Shown here one piece after another: positions 16,448 to 26,400 of a DNA stretch of 64,000 nt. Each line of letters opens with the position of its first letter. The stretch's first letter is position 1. A model generated the notes under the pieces. The model ran no database searches and had not been told where the DNA came from. It saw nothing but the letters and a program-made list of their open reading frames with translations. The translations under genes and the position numbers were made by a program. Source of the stretch: an uncultured Porphyromonadaceae bacterium (GTDB lineage: Bacteria > Bacteroidota > Bacteroidia > Bacteroidales > Muribaculaceae); assembly GCA_900544305.1 (NCBI GenBank), contig UQUV01000008.1:1-64000 (forward strand), read 5' to 3'.

Positions 16448-17845
16448 TCAGAACAACAGCATTTTTTCAAGCCAGTAGCAGAATATACCGGCAAGATAGC
16501 CGATGAATGCCACCCACGTAATGTGTTTCATATACCAGCCGAATGTGATTTTTTCCAAGCCCATTACGACCACACCGGCAGCGCTACCGATAATCAGCAT
16601 ACTGCCACCGACTCCGGCACAGTAGGCCAACAACTGCCAGAACGTACCGTCCTGAACGAAATTCATCAAAACGGGATCAGTCGTGCCCATCGGAGCAATG
16701 TCGTACATACCCATACAGCCTGCCACCAATGGAACATTGTCGACAATTGAAGAAACGATTCCGACAACGCCGGTCACCAAATAGGCGTCACCATTGGAAA
16801 CTTTTTCCAACCATGAGCCGAATGCCGACAATACGCCGATTTCCTGCAATGCCGCAACAGCCATCAAAATTCCAAGGAAAAACAAAATCGTCGACAAGTC
16901 AATGCGTGAAAGCAATTTCGAAACACGCTGTTTTTTCAGTTCCTTTGCATGGCGGTTATTGCTGAGGAATATTTCTGTAACGGCCCACAGGATACCCAAG
17001 ATAAGCAAAATGCCCATGAATGGAGGAAGACCGGTCACTGTGCGGAAAATTGGCACAAAAATCAAACCTCCGACACCAATCCAGAATACTACATATCTTT
17101 GTACACGTGAGAATGCCACTTCAGTAACTGCATCTGTTCCCGTTACCGTTTCAAGCTGTCCCTTCAATTTGCTCTGGAGCAACAATGCCGGAACCGCTAC
17201 GGAAACAATGGAAGGCAGGAACACCTCTTTAATCACACCGATGGAAGAAATGTTGCCCTTAATCCAAAGCATGATAGTTGTCACGTCGCCTATCGGCGAG
17301 AACGCTCCACCCGCATTGGCGGCAAGAATCACCATGGCCGAATAAATCAGACGGTCCTCCCGTACGGCAACAAGTTTTCGCAACACCATGATCATGACAA
17401 TACTTGTCGTGAGATTGTCAAGAACGGACGAAAGCAGGAATGTCATCAAGGCAATGCGCCACAATAATTTACGTTTATGAGTCGTAGCAAGGCGGTCGCT
17501 AACAAAGTTGAATCCGCCATTAGCGTCAACCACCTCAACAATGGCCATAGCACCCATCAAAAAGAACAGGATTTCGCAAGTATCGCCAAGATGTGACAGC
17601 AAAATGTTTTCACCTACAAACTGGCGTACGGCCGCCGTCATGTCGTTGGAATGAAATTCCGCCAGAAAACTGCGGAACGCCTCTCCATGAAACATTTCAA
17701 CGTAATCGGCACTCCCGAACATGTAGAGCACCCAACAAATTACACACATCAAAAGCGCAATCGCGGCTTTGTTGATTTTGAGTCCACTCTCGAATGCGAT
17801 TCCCGCATACCCGATAATGAAAACGGCTACTATAAAAATACTCAT
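16448..17845 (-). CDS. nhaD: Na+/H+ antiporter NhaD
   Basis: The 465-residue inner-membrane protein has about a dozen hydrophobic segments and NhaD/ion-transporter family signatures: EILFFLMGAMAIVEVVDANG, LLSSVLDNLTTSIVMIMVLR, LAANAGGAFSPIGDVTTIML and VSSIVDNVPLVAGCMGMY. It exchanges cytoplasmic Na+ (or Li+) for protons. It is transcribed alone from a promoter with TACCTTTG at 17892-17899. Confidence 0.9.
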   Translation of the reverse strand: MSIFIVAVFIIGYAGIAFESGLKINKAAIALLMCVICWVLYMFGSADYVEMFHGEAFRSFLAEFHSNDMTAAVRQFVGENILLSHLGDTCEILFFLMGAMAIVEVVDANGGFNFVSDRLATTHKRKLLWRIALMTFLLSSVLDNLTTSIVMIMVLRKLVAVREDRLIYSAMVILAANAGGAFSPIGDVTTIMLWIKGNISSIGVIKEVFLPSIVSVAVPALLLQSKLKGQLETVTGTDAVTEVAFSRVQRYVVFWIGVGGLIFVPIFRTVTGLPPFMGILLILGILWAVTEIFLSNNRHAKELKKQRVSKLLSRIDLSTILFFLGILMAVAALQEIGVLSAFGSWLEKVSNGDAYLVTGVVGIVSSIVDNVPLVAGCMGMYDIAPMGTTDPVLMNFVQDGTFWQLLAYCAGVGGSMLIIGSAAGVVVMGLEKITFGWYMKHITWVAFIGYLAGIFCYWLEKMLLF

Positions 17846-17891
17846 TGGTTGTAAAAATTAAGATAGAACAATTGGTTGCTTTTTTCGGGTG

Positions 17892-17899
17892 CAAAGGTA
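17892..17899 (-). promoter_or_regulatory. nhaD -7 promoter box
   Basis: CAAAGGTA reads TACCTTTG on the minus strand. A CAA near 17918 gives a weak -33. A palindrome CATGTT-TGAC-AACATG lies upstream at 17945-17960. Confidence 0.6.
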
Positions 17900-17944
17900 C
17901 GGTTTTTTTAAAAAAGCAATCTCATTCGACTACCATGAATTTAT

Positions 17945-17960
17945 CATGTTTGACAACATG
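17945..17960. promoter_or_regulatory. Palindrome upstream of nhaD
   Basis: CATGTT and AACATG are separated by TGAC. It is about 46 bases upstream of the -7 box, a possible activator or repressor site; no regulator is known. Confidence 0.3.
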
Positions 17961-17972
17961 TTTTTAAGTTAA

Positions 17973-18192
17973 TTTTAACCAAAAACGATCATTAGACCGC
18001 CAAACAAAATTAGGCCGTTGACAGTGGGCTTAAGTTGGCTCTTTAGTCATCTTTCGCACTGCTGTCGGCATCTTGCTTCCTGTCTTTTCTCGATGTAGCC
18101 CGCTACATCTTCGACAAAGCCAGAAATCAATCTACCTGACGGCAGCACAAAATCCATCATAAAGTCTAATAACCGATTTGGGTTTAACGTAG
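17973..18192. repeat. Palindromic extragenic repeat element with inverted ends
   Basis: The stretch between nhaD and the TonB receptor gene holds no convincing gene. Its left end TTAACCAAAAACGATCATTA (from 17975) recurs inverted at its right end (read on the minus strand from 18187: TTAAACCCAAATCGGTTATT) and once more alone at 45633. Inside are the perfect stem GATGTAGC-CC-GCTACATC (18092-18109) and longer imperfect arms: GCTGTCGGCA (18061-18070) with TGACGGCAGC (18137-18146), and TTGCTTCCTG with CAGAAATCAA. The whole can fold as one long hairpin. Frames open across it are not gene-like. Confidence 0.6.
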
Positions 18193-18210
18193 CAGTCTCC
18201 AATCTCAACA

Positions 18211-20472
18211 TCAGAACTTCAACCGAAGAGCAGCATAGATATTGCGTCCGGGGGCATTGATACCCGAAGCGAAACAACGGTATTGCGTGTCCAACAGGTT
18301 TTCAACTCCGGCCTGAAGAGTCAACACTTTGTTCAGACTGTAGCTACCCTTAATGTTCAATGTGAACCACGCCGGCATTCCTTCGCCGTCTTCACCATTC
18401 ACCGTTGCATACTTGATATTGTCCTCCCCTTCAAGATTATAGCTGTCCTTCGACTTTTTGCCGTTATAGAGCGTGTAGAAATCCACCCGTCCACGTCCGT
18501 TGTCGGTAAGATAGGCAATGCCCACTTTGCCAAAAATCGGCGGAATATGGTCGAGCGGACCTTTTGAATCACTTAAAAGCCGGCCATACGTATAGTTGAA
18601 CGTACCGCCCAATTCTATATTCTGCGTAGGCTTGGCAGTCAATGACATCGAATATCCCCAAAGGAAAGCCCTGTTACTGTTGACATTCGTGTAGACCGTA
18701 CATTCCTGTCCGTCGTAAATCATCGTGTCCTCCCCCTTGAACGTTCCTTTTCCTACCGTAATGGCATCAAAGTAATAAGTGGCAAAGAACACATTCTCCC
18801 ACACAAAAATATCACTGATGTGCTTCGTAATGTTCACATCGAGCGAAACTGTCTTTTCCGGCTTCAAATCGGGATTAGGAATCGTTACCGTACTGGTTTT
18901 GGAATCGAATACCTTTGAGGTGTTGTCGATATTGGGCACACGATAGGCAGTGGCAAGCGACGTCGCAATTTTCCAAGTCCGTGCCGGAAGATAATTCAAT
19001 CCCCAGGCAAGACTGTAGGTCAGATTGTCACGACGCATATCGTCTCCGTCAAAAAACGGAAACGCTTCAATGTCGTCAGTGCTGGAATACACGTGAGCAT
19101 ATCCCAAACGCAAGCCTTCGTTCATGCGCAGATTGGGAGTAATTTCCCATGAGTGCATTGCGAAACCTTCTACGGTGTGCATGCGGTTGTCACCGTCAGG
19201 ATAGCGCGTCGTATTTACATCTGTTTCTCCGTTGGAGACATTTTCCAGATTTGCCGTAGAATTGAGGAAACTCAATGTTCCGTCCACGCCCAAATGCAGC
19301 TTATGGCTGTCGCCATAACGCTTTATCCAGTCGCTGTTGAGCGTAAGGATATCTACATTTTCCCAACGGTTATTAAGCCAAAGGCTGCCGAAATCACGGT
19401 TGTGACGGCTTTCTTTCACCTTCTGGTAGGCTACCGTCAGATTTGTATTGTCTGCACCCCAACGGTTAGTCGCCTTATAACTGTAAGACGCCATCAAACG
19501 GAATTGTGGACCATAATACCATTCCGCAGACTTCGGGAGAACTTCTCCATTGGAAACTTTCGTTTCAGTAAGACGGTCGTAACGGTTAAAATCGGGAGTG
19601 TTTGACAATTGGAAATTCAACAGATGCTTCTCCCCTTTCCGAGGCTGAAACAGGAATTTCTGCAACAGGTCATACTGCATATATCCCGATCCTACCTGCT
19701 TGTTGACATCCGGATTGACCACATAGCGGTCATTTCCGTCAGGGGCGACCTCCACGTAGCCGTTGCGCACAATATAGGCATCGTCCTTTGGCAAGAAAGG
19801 GTTCCGGTTGTCACCGCTTTTCAAGTCGCCGAAATGGCTATAGGTCAGCGACGTGAACGAAGCAAATTTCTCCGTACCGTAGTTGAAGTCGAAATGCGAG
19901 GTTCCCTCGTTGTTTACCGAGCCATAACGCAATACGGCATTTCCTCCCATAACATCGGAGTTTTCAGTGCCCAGCATTGGATCCTTGGTACTGAACACAA
20001 TCGTACCGCCCAAAGCATCTGACCCGTATTCCAACGATGAAGAACCGTTGAGCACTTCCACCTTATCCATAACAAACTGATCGACTGTAATGGAATTCTG
20101 CAAGTGTCCGCTCCGGTAAATCAAGTTGTTCATTCTCACCCCGTCCACAACGAGCAATACTCGAGAAGCCTCAAAACCGCGGAGAATAGGACTTCCGCCT
20201 CCCTGCTGGCTTTTCTGCACTGCAACGCCACCCGAACCCAGCAACAAATCACTCATATTCTGAGCATTTGCAAAGCTGACATAATTACTCGGCAAGGTCA
20301 ATACCTGCTGAACAGAATAGATTTTCTTCAAATTGTCGCGGTTGGCCGTAATGACCACCTCCTCCAGACTCTTTGTCCGGAAAACGGTTGAATCGACATT
20401 GGCTGTCAAATTTGCAGATGCCGTAACGCACCACAAACCAACAGCCAATGCAGAAATCTTTCGAAAATTCAT
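18211..20472 (-). CDS. TonB-dependent outer-membrane receptor (heme/hemoglobin-receptor-like)
   Basis: The 753-residue protein has a signal peptide (to about residue 24), a TonB-box-like LEEVVITANR, a plug domain with QQGGGSPILRGFEASRVLLV, YRSGHLQNSITVD and GSSSLEYGSDALGGTIVFST, and a C-terminal 22-strand barrel ending RNIYAALRLKF. YRVPNIDNTS and NPDLKPEKT correspond to the FRAP/NP(D/N)L region of heme receptors, which makes a heme-type ligand a reasonable guess, but BtuB-like receptors share some of these. No N-terminal carboxypeptidase-like domain and no SusD partner are present. It begins 28 bases after the 970-residue gene and is the last gene of that operon. Confidence 0.85.
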   Translation of the reverse strand: MNFRKISALAVGLWCVTASANLTANVDSTVFRTKSLEEVVITANRDNLKKIYSVQQVLTLPSNYVSFANAQNMSDLLLGSGGVAVQKSQQGGGSPILRGFEASRVLLVVDGVRMNNLIYRSGHLQNSITVDQFVMDKVEVLNGSSSLEYGSDALGGTIVFSTKDPMLGTENSDVMGGNAVLRYGSVNNEGTSHFDFNYGTEKFASFTSLTYSHFGDLKSGDNRNPFLPKDDAYIVRNGYVEVAPDGNDRYVVNPDVNKQVGSGYMQYDLLQKFLFQPRKGEKHLLNFQLSNTPDFNRYDRLTETKVSNGEVLPKSAEWYYGPQFRLMASYSYKATNRWGADNTNLTVAYQKVKESRHNRDFGSLWLNNRWENVDILTLNSDWIKRYGDSHKLHLGVDGTLSFLNSTANLENVSNGETDVNTTRYPDGDNRMHTVEGFAMHSWEITPNLRMNEGLRLGYAHVYSSTDDIEAFPFFDGDDMRRDNLTYSLAWGLNYLPARTWKIATSLATAYRVPNIDNTSKVFDSKTSTVTIPNPDLKPEKTVSLDVNITKHISDIFVWENVFFATYYFDAITVGKGTFKGEDTMIYDGQECTVYTNVNSNRAFLWGYSMSLTAKPTQNIELGGTFNYTYGRLLSDSKGPLDHIPPIFGKVGIAYLTDNGRGRVDFYTLYNGKKSKDSYNLEGEDNIKYATVNGEDGEGMPAWFTLNIKGSYSLNKVLTLQAGVENLLDTQYRCFASGINAPGRNIYAALRLKF

Positions 20473-20500
20473 TATTTATAATAATTAAATTCTTTGTTCT

Positions 20501-23413
20501 CTACTTTATATTGGGTTTAACAAATGTCTTCACTCCAATCGCATTACCATAAGAAACAATCATCTGATAGTTTCCGGCTTTCAAATCCCGGATGTCAATC
20601 ATCATCGGAGAAACATATCTGACAGCCTTCACCAACTTTTCTCCACTGGCATCGTAGATGGCCAGTTTAGCAGGAGTGTTGTCAGGCAACGTCAGACGAA
20701 TACCTGCAAATCCCGGAACATAAGTCACGCGGGCATCTGCCAAGGCTCGTTCATGATTGATTGGAAGAGCCGACAAGTCGCTCGGCTTGTAATCCACATC
20801 AATGCGCAACGTGTTTCCATTGACATTCTTCGGACGTACATAAACAGCCTGACGGATACCCGGTTCAGTTGTACCGAAATCAAGTGTCAGGTTCAACAGG
20901 TCAATCGAATTTTCAAATTCAAGATTTGCATTGTCAACCGTAAACGTAACCTCCACGTCTTCATCCAGACCTCCATTCAAACGGAACACATAGCCTTTTC
21001 CGCCCTGCACTTTGGGTTCCGGCAAAGCTTTCCAATTGAAAGCAGTCGGGTCAGTTGCATGCATTTGAGTGTCATATTCAAAAACCGTATAGGACTTTCC
21101 TACACCTTCTGCACTATAGGCAAAACCGAGTTCTTCAAAATTGCTGACCTGCGCAAGGTTCATGCTGGACGGGAAGCTCACATATGTATATTCCGACGGA
21201 CGAAATGTATATTTCAAGATAAGATTCTTGACAGTTACAACACCGTCTTCCACCAAAACCTGACCGGAAGAATAGGCATCAGCATAAATTGTCAGTTCGT
21301 CAAGCACGTCACCGCCGGACAATTTCAACGCTTCGTCGCGCTCAACGACAAATCCATTGCTTACGGTAAACGTACAGATTTTCAACGGTGCTATTGCCCA
21401 ATCCTTATCACCCGGCTGGAATGCTTCCACCTTTAAAGTTGTAATACCTTCTGGAACTGTATGGATGTGCAAAATACCTCCTTCTCTGATTTCAGCCCAT
21501 TCATTACCTTCAATCACACGATAGCCTACCGGCAGACCAGAGCTGGCTCTTGCTGTCAGTTTAACATCAGTCGGCTTATAGGCAAGTACCGGCTTAGAAT
21601 CAAGCCAAGCAATCGTTTGTGCCTTGCGCTCCTTCGGAGTGTAATACAAACGAGTTCCCCCCATAGTTCCGTGGTCGGCACCGTTGCCGTCACCACCTTC
21701 TTCTATGTTGATTGTCAGCTCATATACATCTGAAGCCAACGGAAAGTCCCACTTGACCGGACTTGAAGCTGAAATACTTCCAGTGCTGGCAATCTGCTCT
21801 CCATTTCGTTTTAAAACATAGGCAATATTTCCCCATCGGCCGTTCTGCTTTCCGACAGTTGTCACAAATCGATTGAACACACCCTGTGGAAGAGTTATAG
21901 TAGCAGTTCCTGTTGCATGTACACCAAGACCTTTTGGATAAACTTTCCCTGCAAGATTCAACGTTTCACCGCCCACAGAAATATCCGTACTCACAGAGTT
22001 GTTGTAATTCGATGAGAGTTTATAGTATTTCGTATCAGAAACATAAACAATCTCTGCCGTTCCGTCAAAATAACCGGTACTAATAGAAGCCGGCTCCTGA
22101 CCATCGGAAAACTCCGCTGTAAACGTATAGCACTCACTCAGCAACATCGATCTCGGAATAATCAAAACTTGAGGTTCTGAAAAAGTCGGATCTGAGGCAA
22201 AATTTGCCATATCAAGCTCACCGGCACTCACCATTTGATCCGGATTGCTATACAATTGCATTTTGACTGATGAAACCGAACGATTTTTCGCATCCACATA
22301 AACGTAAAGATAATCGTTGCCTGTCGTTGAAACCTGATTACCCAACACTGTAATCAATGGTTTTAAATCGACATTCAACACCAATGTTCCAACAGCACAA
22401 GCATAAGTTTCATCGCCAAACTGAACAGCTTCTACAACAACCTCTCCAAATGCATTGTTAAGAAAGACCAAACGATTTCCATCTACAATTTCGGCATCGC
22501 CTTTCACAACATGATAATAAACTGGCAATCCCGATGAGGCTGTTGCTTTTAACTCCATAGAAGTCACACCAGGAGGAACTGTTCCGCCTTGTGTTGCAAA
22601 AGCAACGGTCTGCGACTCACGTTCATCCATTTCCTGCGGCAAGTAAAGACGAGCCAACAACAAATGCCCATGATCTCCCCAGTTGTTGCTGTCGTAGATT
22701 TCAAAATTAAAACGTAATGTCTGCACTCCCTCCAGCGACATGTCAACATCGTAGATACATGGATTTGAACCAATCGAAGGATTCGTTTTGGCAAATACCA
22801 CCTGCTCATGCTTCACAACGCCGTCAGCCAGGAATTTAAAACGCAAATCGCCATAGCTGTTGGCATCAATCGTACCAAAACGGCTGACAAAACGTGTATA
22901 AGGACTGTCAAGCTTGTACTCAAGATAACCGGCAGCATGATTACCAACTTGCTTATAATAAGTCTGTCCGTTGACAATCACATTGTTGTTTTCAATACCG
23001 CGGTCCACTACCGGGCTCAAATAGCCGGAAGAATAGCTGCTCCATTTCAAATCACCCAGCCATTTGAAAGTTTCGCCCGAAACCTCGACACAGTCAGAAA
23101 CAATGTTTGTTCCGTCCGTAAAGTTTACCACCATACGATAGGCATACTCAATACCCGAAGCAGAAACCACATCGGCTGTCACATATTTTCCTTCGAAAAT
23201 GTCATAGGACTGAAGTTCCTCAGGTTTTCCGCCATTCTGCATATTGAAAGAAACAGTCTTGACTGACTCCACTTCCTTTTCGCCGGCGTCAATTACCGCC
23301 TTCAGAGTTTCGCCGCCTGGAGTGGAATACACTCCAAGCAGGTCCAAAGTCTGTGCCGACGCTGACGCCGCACACAAACCCAACATCATCAATAAGCTAT
23401 ATGTTTTTTTCAT
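20501..23413 (-). CDS. Secreted protein with two NPCBM-type carbohydrate-binding domains and a T9SS-type tail
   Basis: The 970-residue protein starts with a signal peptide (MKKTYSLLMMLGLCAASASA). Two related units follow. Each has an NPCBM-like domain (about 148-270, ending NNWGDHGHLLLARLYLP; and about 463-605, with KGLGVHATGTATITLP and GADHGTMGGTRLYYTP) and then an Ig-like segment containing TASSGLPVYYHV or RASSGLPVGYRV. A further region carries beta structure. The end, LAIYDASGEKLVKAV through LKAGNYQMIVSYG, has the pattern of a T9SS type A sorting domain. It starts 2 bases after the stop of the 2280-residue gene. A role in binding glycans at the cell surface is inferred from NPCBM. Confidence 0.75.
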   Translation of the reverse strand: MKKTYSLLMMLGLCAASASAQTLDLLGVYSTPGGETLKAVIDAGEKEVESVKTVSFNMQNGGKPEELQSYDIFEGKYVTADVVSASGIEYAYRMVVNFTDGTNIVSDCVEVSGETFKWLGDLKWSSYSSGYLSPVVDRGIENNNVIVNGQTYYKQVGNHAAGYLEYKLDSPYTRFVSRFGTIDANSYGDLRFKFLADGVVKHEQVVFAKTNPSIGSNPCIYDVDMSLEGVQTLRFNFEIYDSNNWGDHGHLLLARLYLPQEMDERESQTVAFATQGGTVPPGVTSMELKATASSGLPVYYHVVKGDAEIVDGNRLVFLNNAFGEVVVEAVQFGDETYACAVGTLVLNVDLKPLITVLGNQVSTTGNDYLYVYVDAKNRSVSSVKMQLYSNPDQMVSAGELDMANFASDPTFSEPQVLIIPRSMLLSECYTFTAEFSDGQEPASISTGYFDGTAEIVYVSDTKYYKLSSNYNNSVSTDISVGGETLNLAGKVYPKGLGVHATGTATITLPQGVFNRFVTTVGKQNGRWGNIAYVLKRNGEQIASTGSISASSPVKWDFPLASDVYELTINIEEGGDGNGADHGTMGGTRLYYTPKERKAQTIAWLDSKPVLAYKPTDVKLTARASSGLPVGYRVIEGNEWAEIREGGILHIHTVPEGITTLKVEAFQPGDKDWAIAPLKICTFTVSNGFVVERDEALKLSGGDVLDELTIYADAYSSGQVLVEDGVVTVKNLILKYTFRPSEYTYVSFPSSMNLAQVSNFEELGFAYSAEGVGKSYTVFEYDTQMHATDPTAFNWKALPEPKVQGGKGYVFRLNGGLDEDVEVTFTVDNANLEFENSIDLLNLTLDFGTTEPGIRQAVYVRPKNVNGNTLRIDVDYKPSDLSALPINHERALADARVTYVPGFAGIRLTLPDNTPAKLAIYDASGEKLVKAVRYVSPMMIDIRDLKAGNYQMIVSYGNAIGVKTFVKPNIK

Positions 23414-23415
23414 AA

Positions 23416-26400
23416 TTATTTCACCAAAATTTTAGCAACAAATTCTTTTCCATTCTCTACAATCTTCACGACAAACACGCCGTCAGGCAACGGTGTACTG
23501 TATGTCGGTTCCTTAGTACGTTCTGACACCATCAGGCGACCGGCCGTATCAAAAATCCGAATCATAGCGTCACCCTTAAGTCGGGACACATGGCAATAGC
23601 CGTCTTTAGCCCAAACCGGGTAACCGTCTTTTTCCTCCTTGTCGACACCGCTTGATTTCTTGTCATAACAAATCATCAAACGGGTTTCCAGTTCACCACC
23701 GGCCATGACATTGAAATCGTAGCCCATGCCTTCCACCATTTCTTCGCTGAAGCCAAATTCTGAATCTACAAGGCTCAAGCTGCCAGAAAGGTGTCCGGTG
23801 ATACGGTCAACTTCCACACGGAAATCGCCACCGTCCGACAAGCGCAATCCTACAGGAATGTCACACTTCTCATCGGGCATCGTATTGATGGACAAGTTGT
23901 GCTTATACACTTTCGTATATATCTCGTTTGCATTGTCGTTGATGCTGAACATCTTGATAGCATCTTCGTTCTGCACAAACATTTCGCTTGCATCATCGTC
24001 GAACACAATCTTCATGCGGTCGGCCACTTTTCCGTTTGCATACAGTGATACGTAGACTGCATTCTGCTCTTCTGCCATATCAAACGAGTACACTTTACGG
24101 TTGATGCTCGTCGACTTCGCCACCGGTGTGATTGTCATCTCTGCCGAAGAATGGAGAGCCTGTACAAAGAACGGTGAGAACGGACGTACATGCTGTTCTG
24201 CGTCATAGATTGTCATGTCGTAGGCAAGATATGCATTCATATCCGGATCATACTGATACATGAATTTAACCATATCGTCGCTGTTGAACGAAACATTCTG
24301 TTCCTTGGTCAAATTGATATTGGCCGCATACGGATTGCCGACAAGATTCCATCCGTCGTCCGTTGAATTGGCCGCATTCGCAAATTCCAAGCCCGTTACC
24401 TGAACCTTACTGTTCGAGAACAGATAAGCGCCGTCGGTATTCAATCCGGTAGAAATATCGGCTATCGTTTCCAATTCGACATTTTCCGGCATTACACCTT
24501 GCACAACTTCCACTTTCACAGGAAGAGTCACCACGCGGTCAGTAGCTACATATTCGTTACCGCCGTCTTCAAGCGACAGGTTCACGCGAGGTTCAAGAGC
24601 GACATTGAGTCGGAACGGTTCCGCTTCAGCACCCTGCAAGACAACCGTCACAGGATTCCATGCAAACTTGTTTATCTTCTCCTTGTCAATCTTCACAACA
24701 ATGGTAGAAGTTCCTGTCGACGGAGAAATGATACTGTCGGAAATCGAAGCATACTCCGTTTCGCTTACTGTTGCAAGAATATCATTGTCGGCAGTGCCCG
24801 ATGACACTTTCTTCACATTCAGAATTATATTATCGTACGCATCATACAAAATATAAGCCTGCGGATCGCGGTCTGTATCAACAAGCGAAACTTCCGCCTG
24901 AACCGGAGGAACGTCACCTGAAGGCTGCGCCATTATCATCATTTCCATTGCCTCCGGTACACTCTTGGCCGGAACCGTGAATGTCACAGCACCGTCAGTC
25001 TCAGCCGTTGCCGTATAATTGTCGGCAAACACGCTTTGAGAACCCAACGGACGAATTTTCAGCGTGTAGCTTTCACCCGTCTTCACATTTTCATGCTTGA
25101 AGGCAAATTTAAACATATCACTATCTGTATATGTCTTACGGATTGTCGAAATGAATGCGTAGCTGTTCTGCGACAATGGCATTTCAACCGACCGTGAATA
25201 ATCCACATAATTATAAGGATACTTGTCAAACACGCTCAGCGTACCGGTCAACGATGTTCCGTTATACGTAATAAGCAAGGCCTTACTGTCGGTAGTCGTT
25301 GCCGTATGGGCTTCAACTGCGACTGGCTTGAACGGCAGCATTGTAGAATGACGGTATTCTGCATTACCAGAGATTCTTACCCTGTCGCCGCTCTTGGCTT
25401 CTACAAGATAGCCTTGGTCATCATAGGATTCCATATTTCCATACGCAAGCAAAGCCTCATCATCAAGACGCACACCGTGCTGCATATAATAAATCACTTC
25501 CTCCTGCGACAACGAACGGTTCCAAACAGCCACCTGGTCAAAGGCACCCTTAAACCATTTGTCACCGCTCAGGTCCTGTCCAAGCATCAATTCTGTATTG
25601 ATACGAGTTTTCGACATATTACGCTGCGTACGGTAACGCATACCATTCATATAGTAATCCACAGCTGTCGGGCTGACAACCAAAGCGAAATGAATCCAAC
25701 GTCCCAAATCCGCTTGGGTTACCTTCAGCGACGTAGCGTTGTTCCAACTCCACGACTCTTCGTTCCAGTGACAACGCATCTGTCCGTTGCTCAGGTGGAT
25801 ACCTGTTGCTCCGACAGAGCCGCTACGGAAGAAAATCAAAGGCTTGTTGCCTGTCAGCACGTTAGCACTGTCCATTCTCACCCATCCCATCAGCGTAACA
25901 GTGTTGCTCTGATTCAACGGCTGGTAAATTGATGCTGTGCCCAGATATGCGCCACCTTTGTCGAGAACAAGACCGTCGCCAATAGTTTTAGTCGTAATCT
26001 TGTTGACAACCTTCAACGGATAGGCAATCAAACGGTCGTCTTCACCTGTAATATTTACAACCTGTTCTGTGCCAAACTCACCGAAGCCGAACGGATTGAT
26101 TCGGAGTTGTGTCGATGCAGAACCTTTGACGAACGACAAATCACCCAGAGGTTTAGCGAACTGATGGTCAGTCTTAATCGCATAGCTTCCTGTCGGTTCC
26201 GGTTCGGTTCCCATCAATTGGGCATCCAATTCAAAGCTGACAGGCTCTTCGTCGTACAATTCCACAGCTCCCATGCTGCTCACGCCCTTGACCTTTACTT
26301 CGATACCACGTTCCAAATGTGCAATAATCAAACGTGAACCCAAAAGCCCGTGCAAAGCAACATTCTCCATTTTCAGCACCTTGTTCTCTGCATCGTAAAC

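Noticed and set aside
18047..18277. 76-codon minus-strand frame over the palindromic repeat
   Set aside because: It runs through the hairpin element into the TonB receptor gene, overlaps its end and lacks any domain or start context; it is most likely the repeat read as protein.
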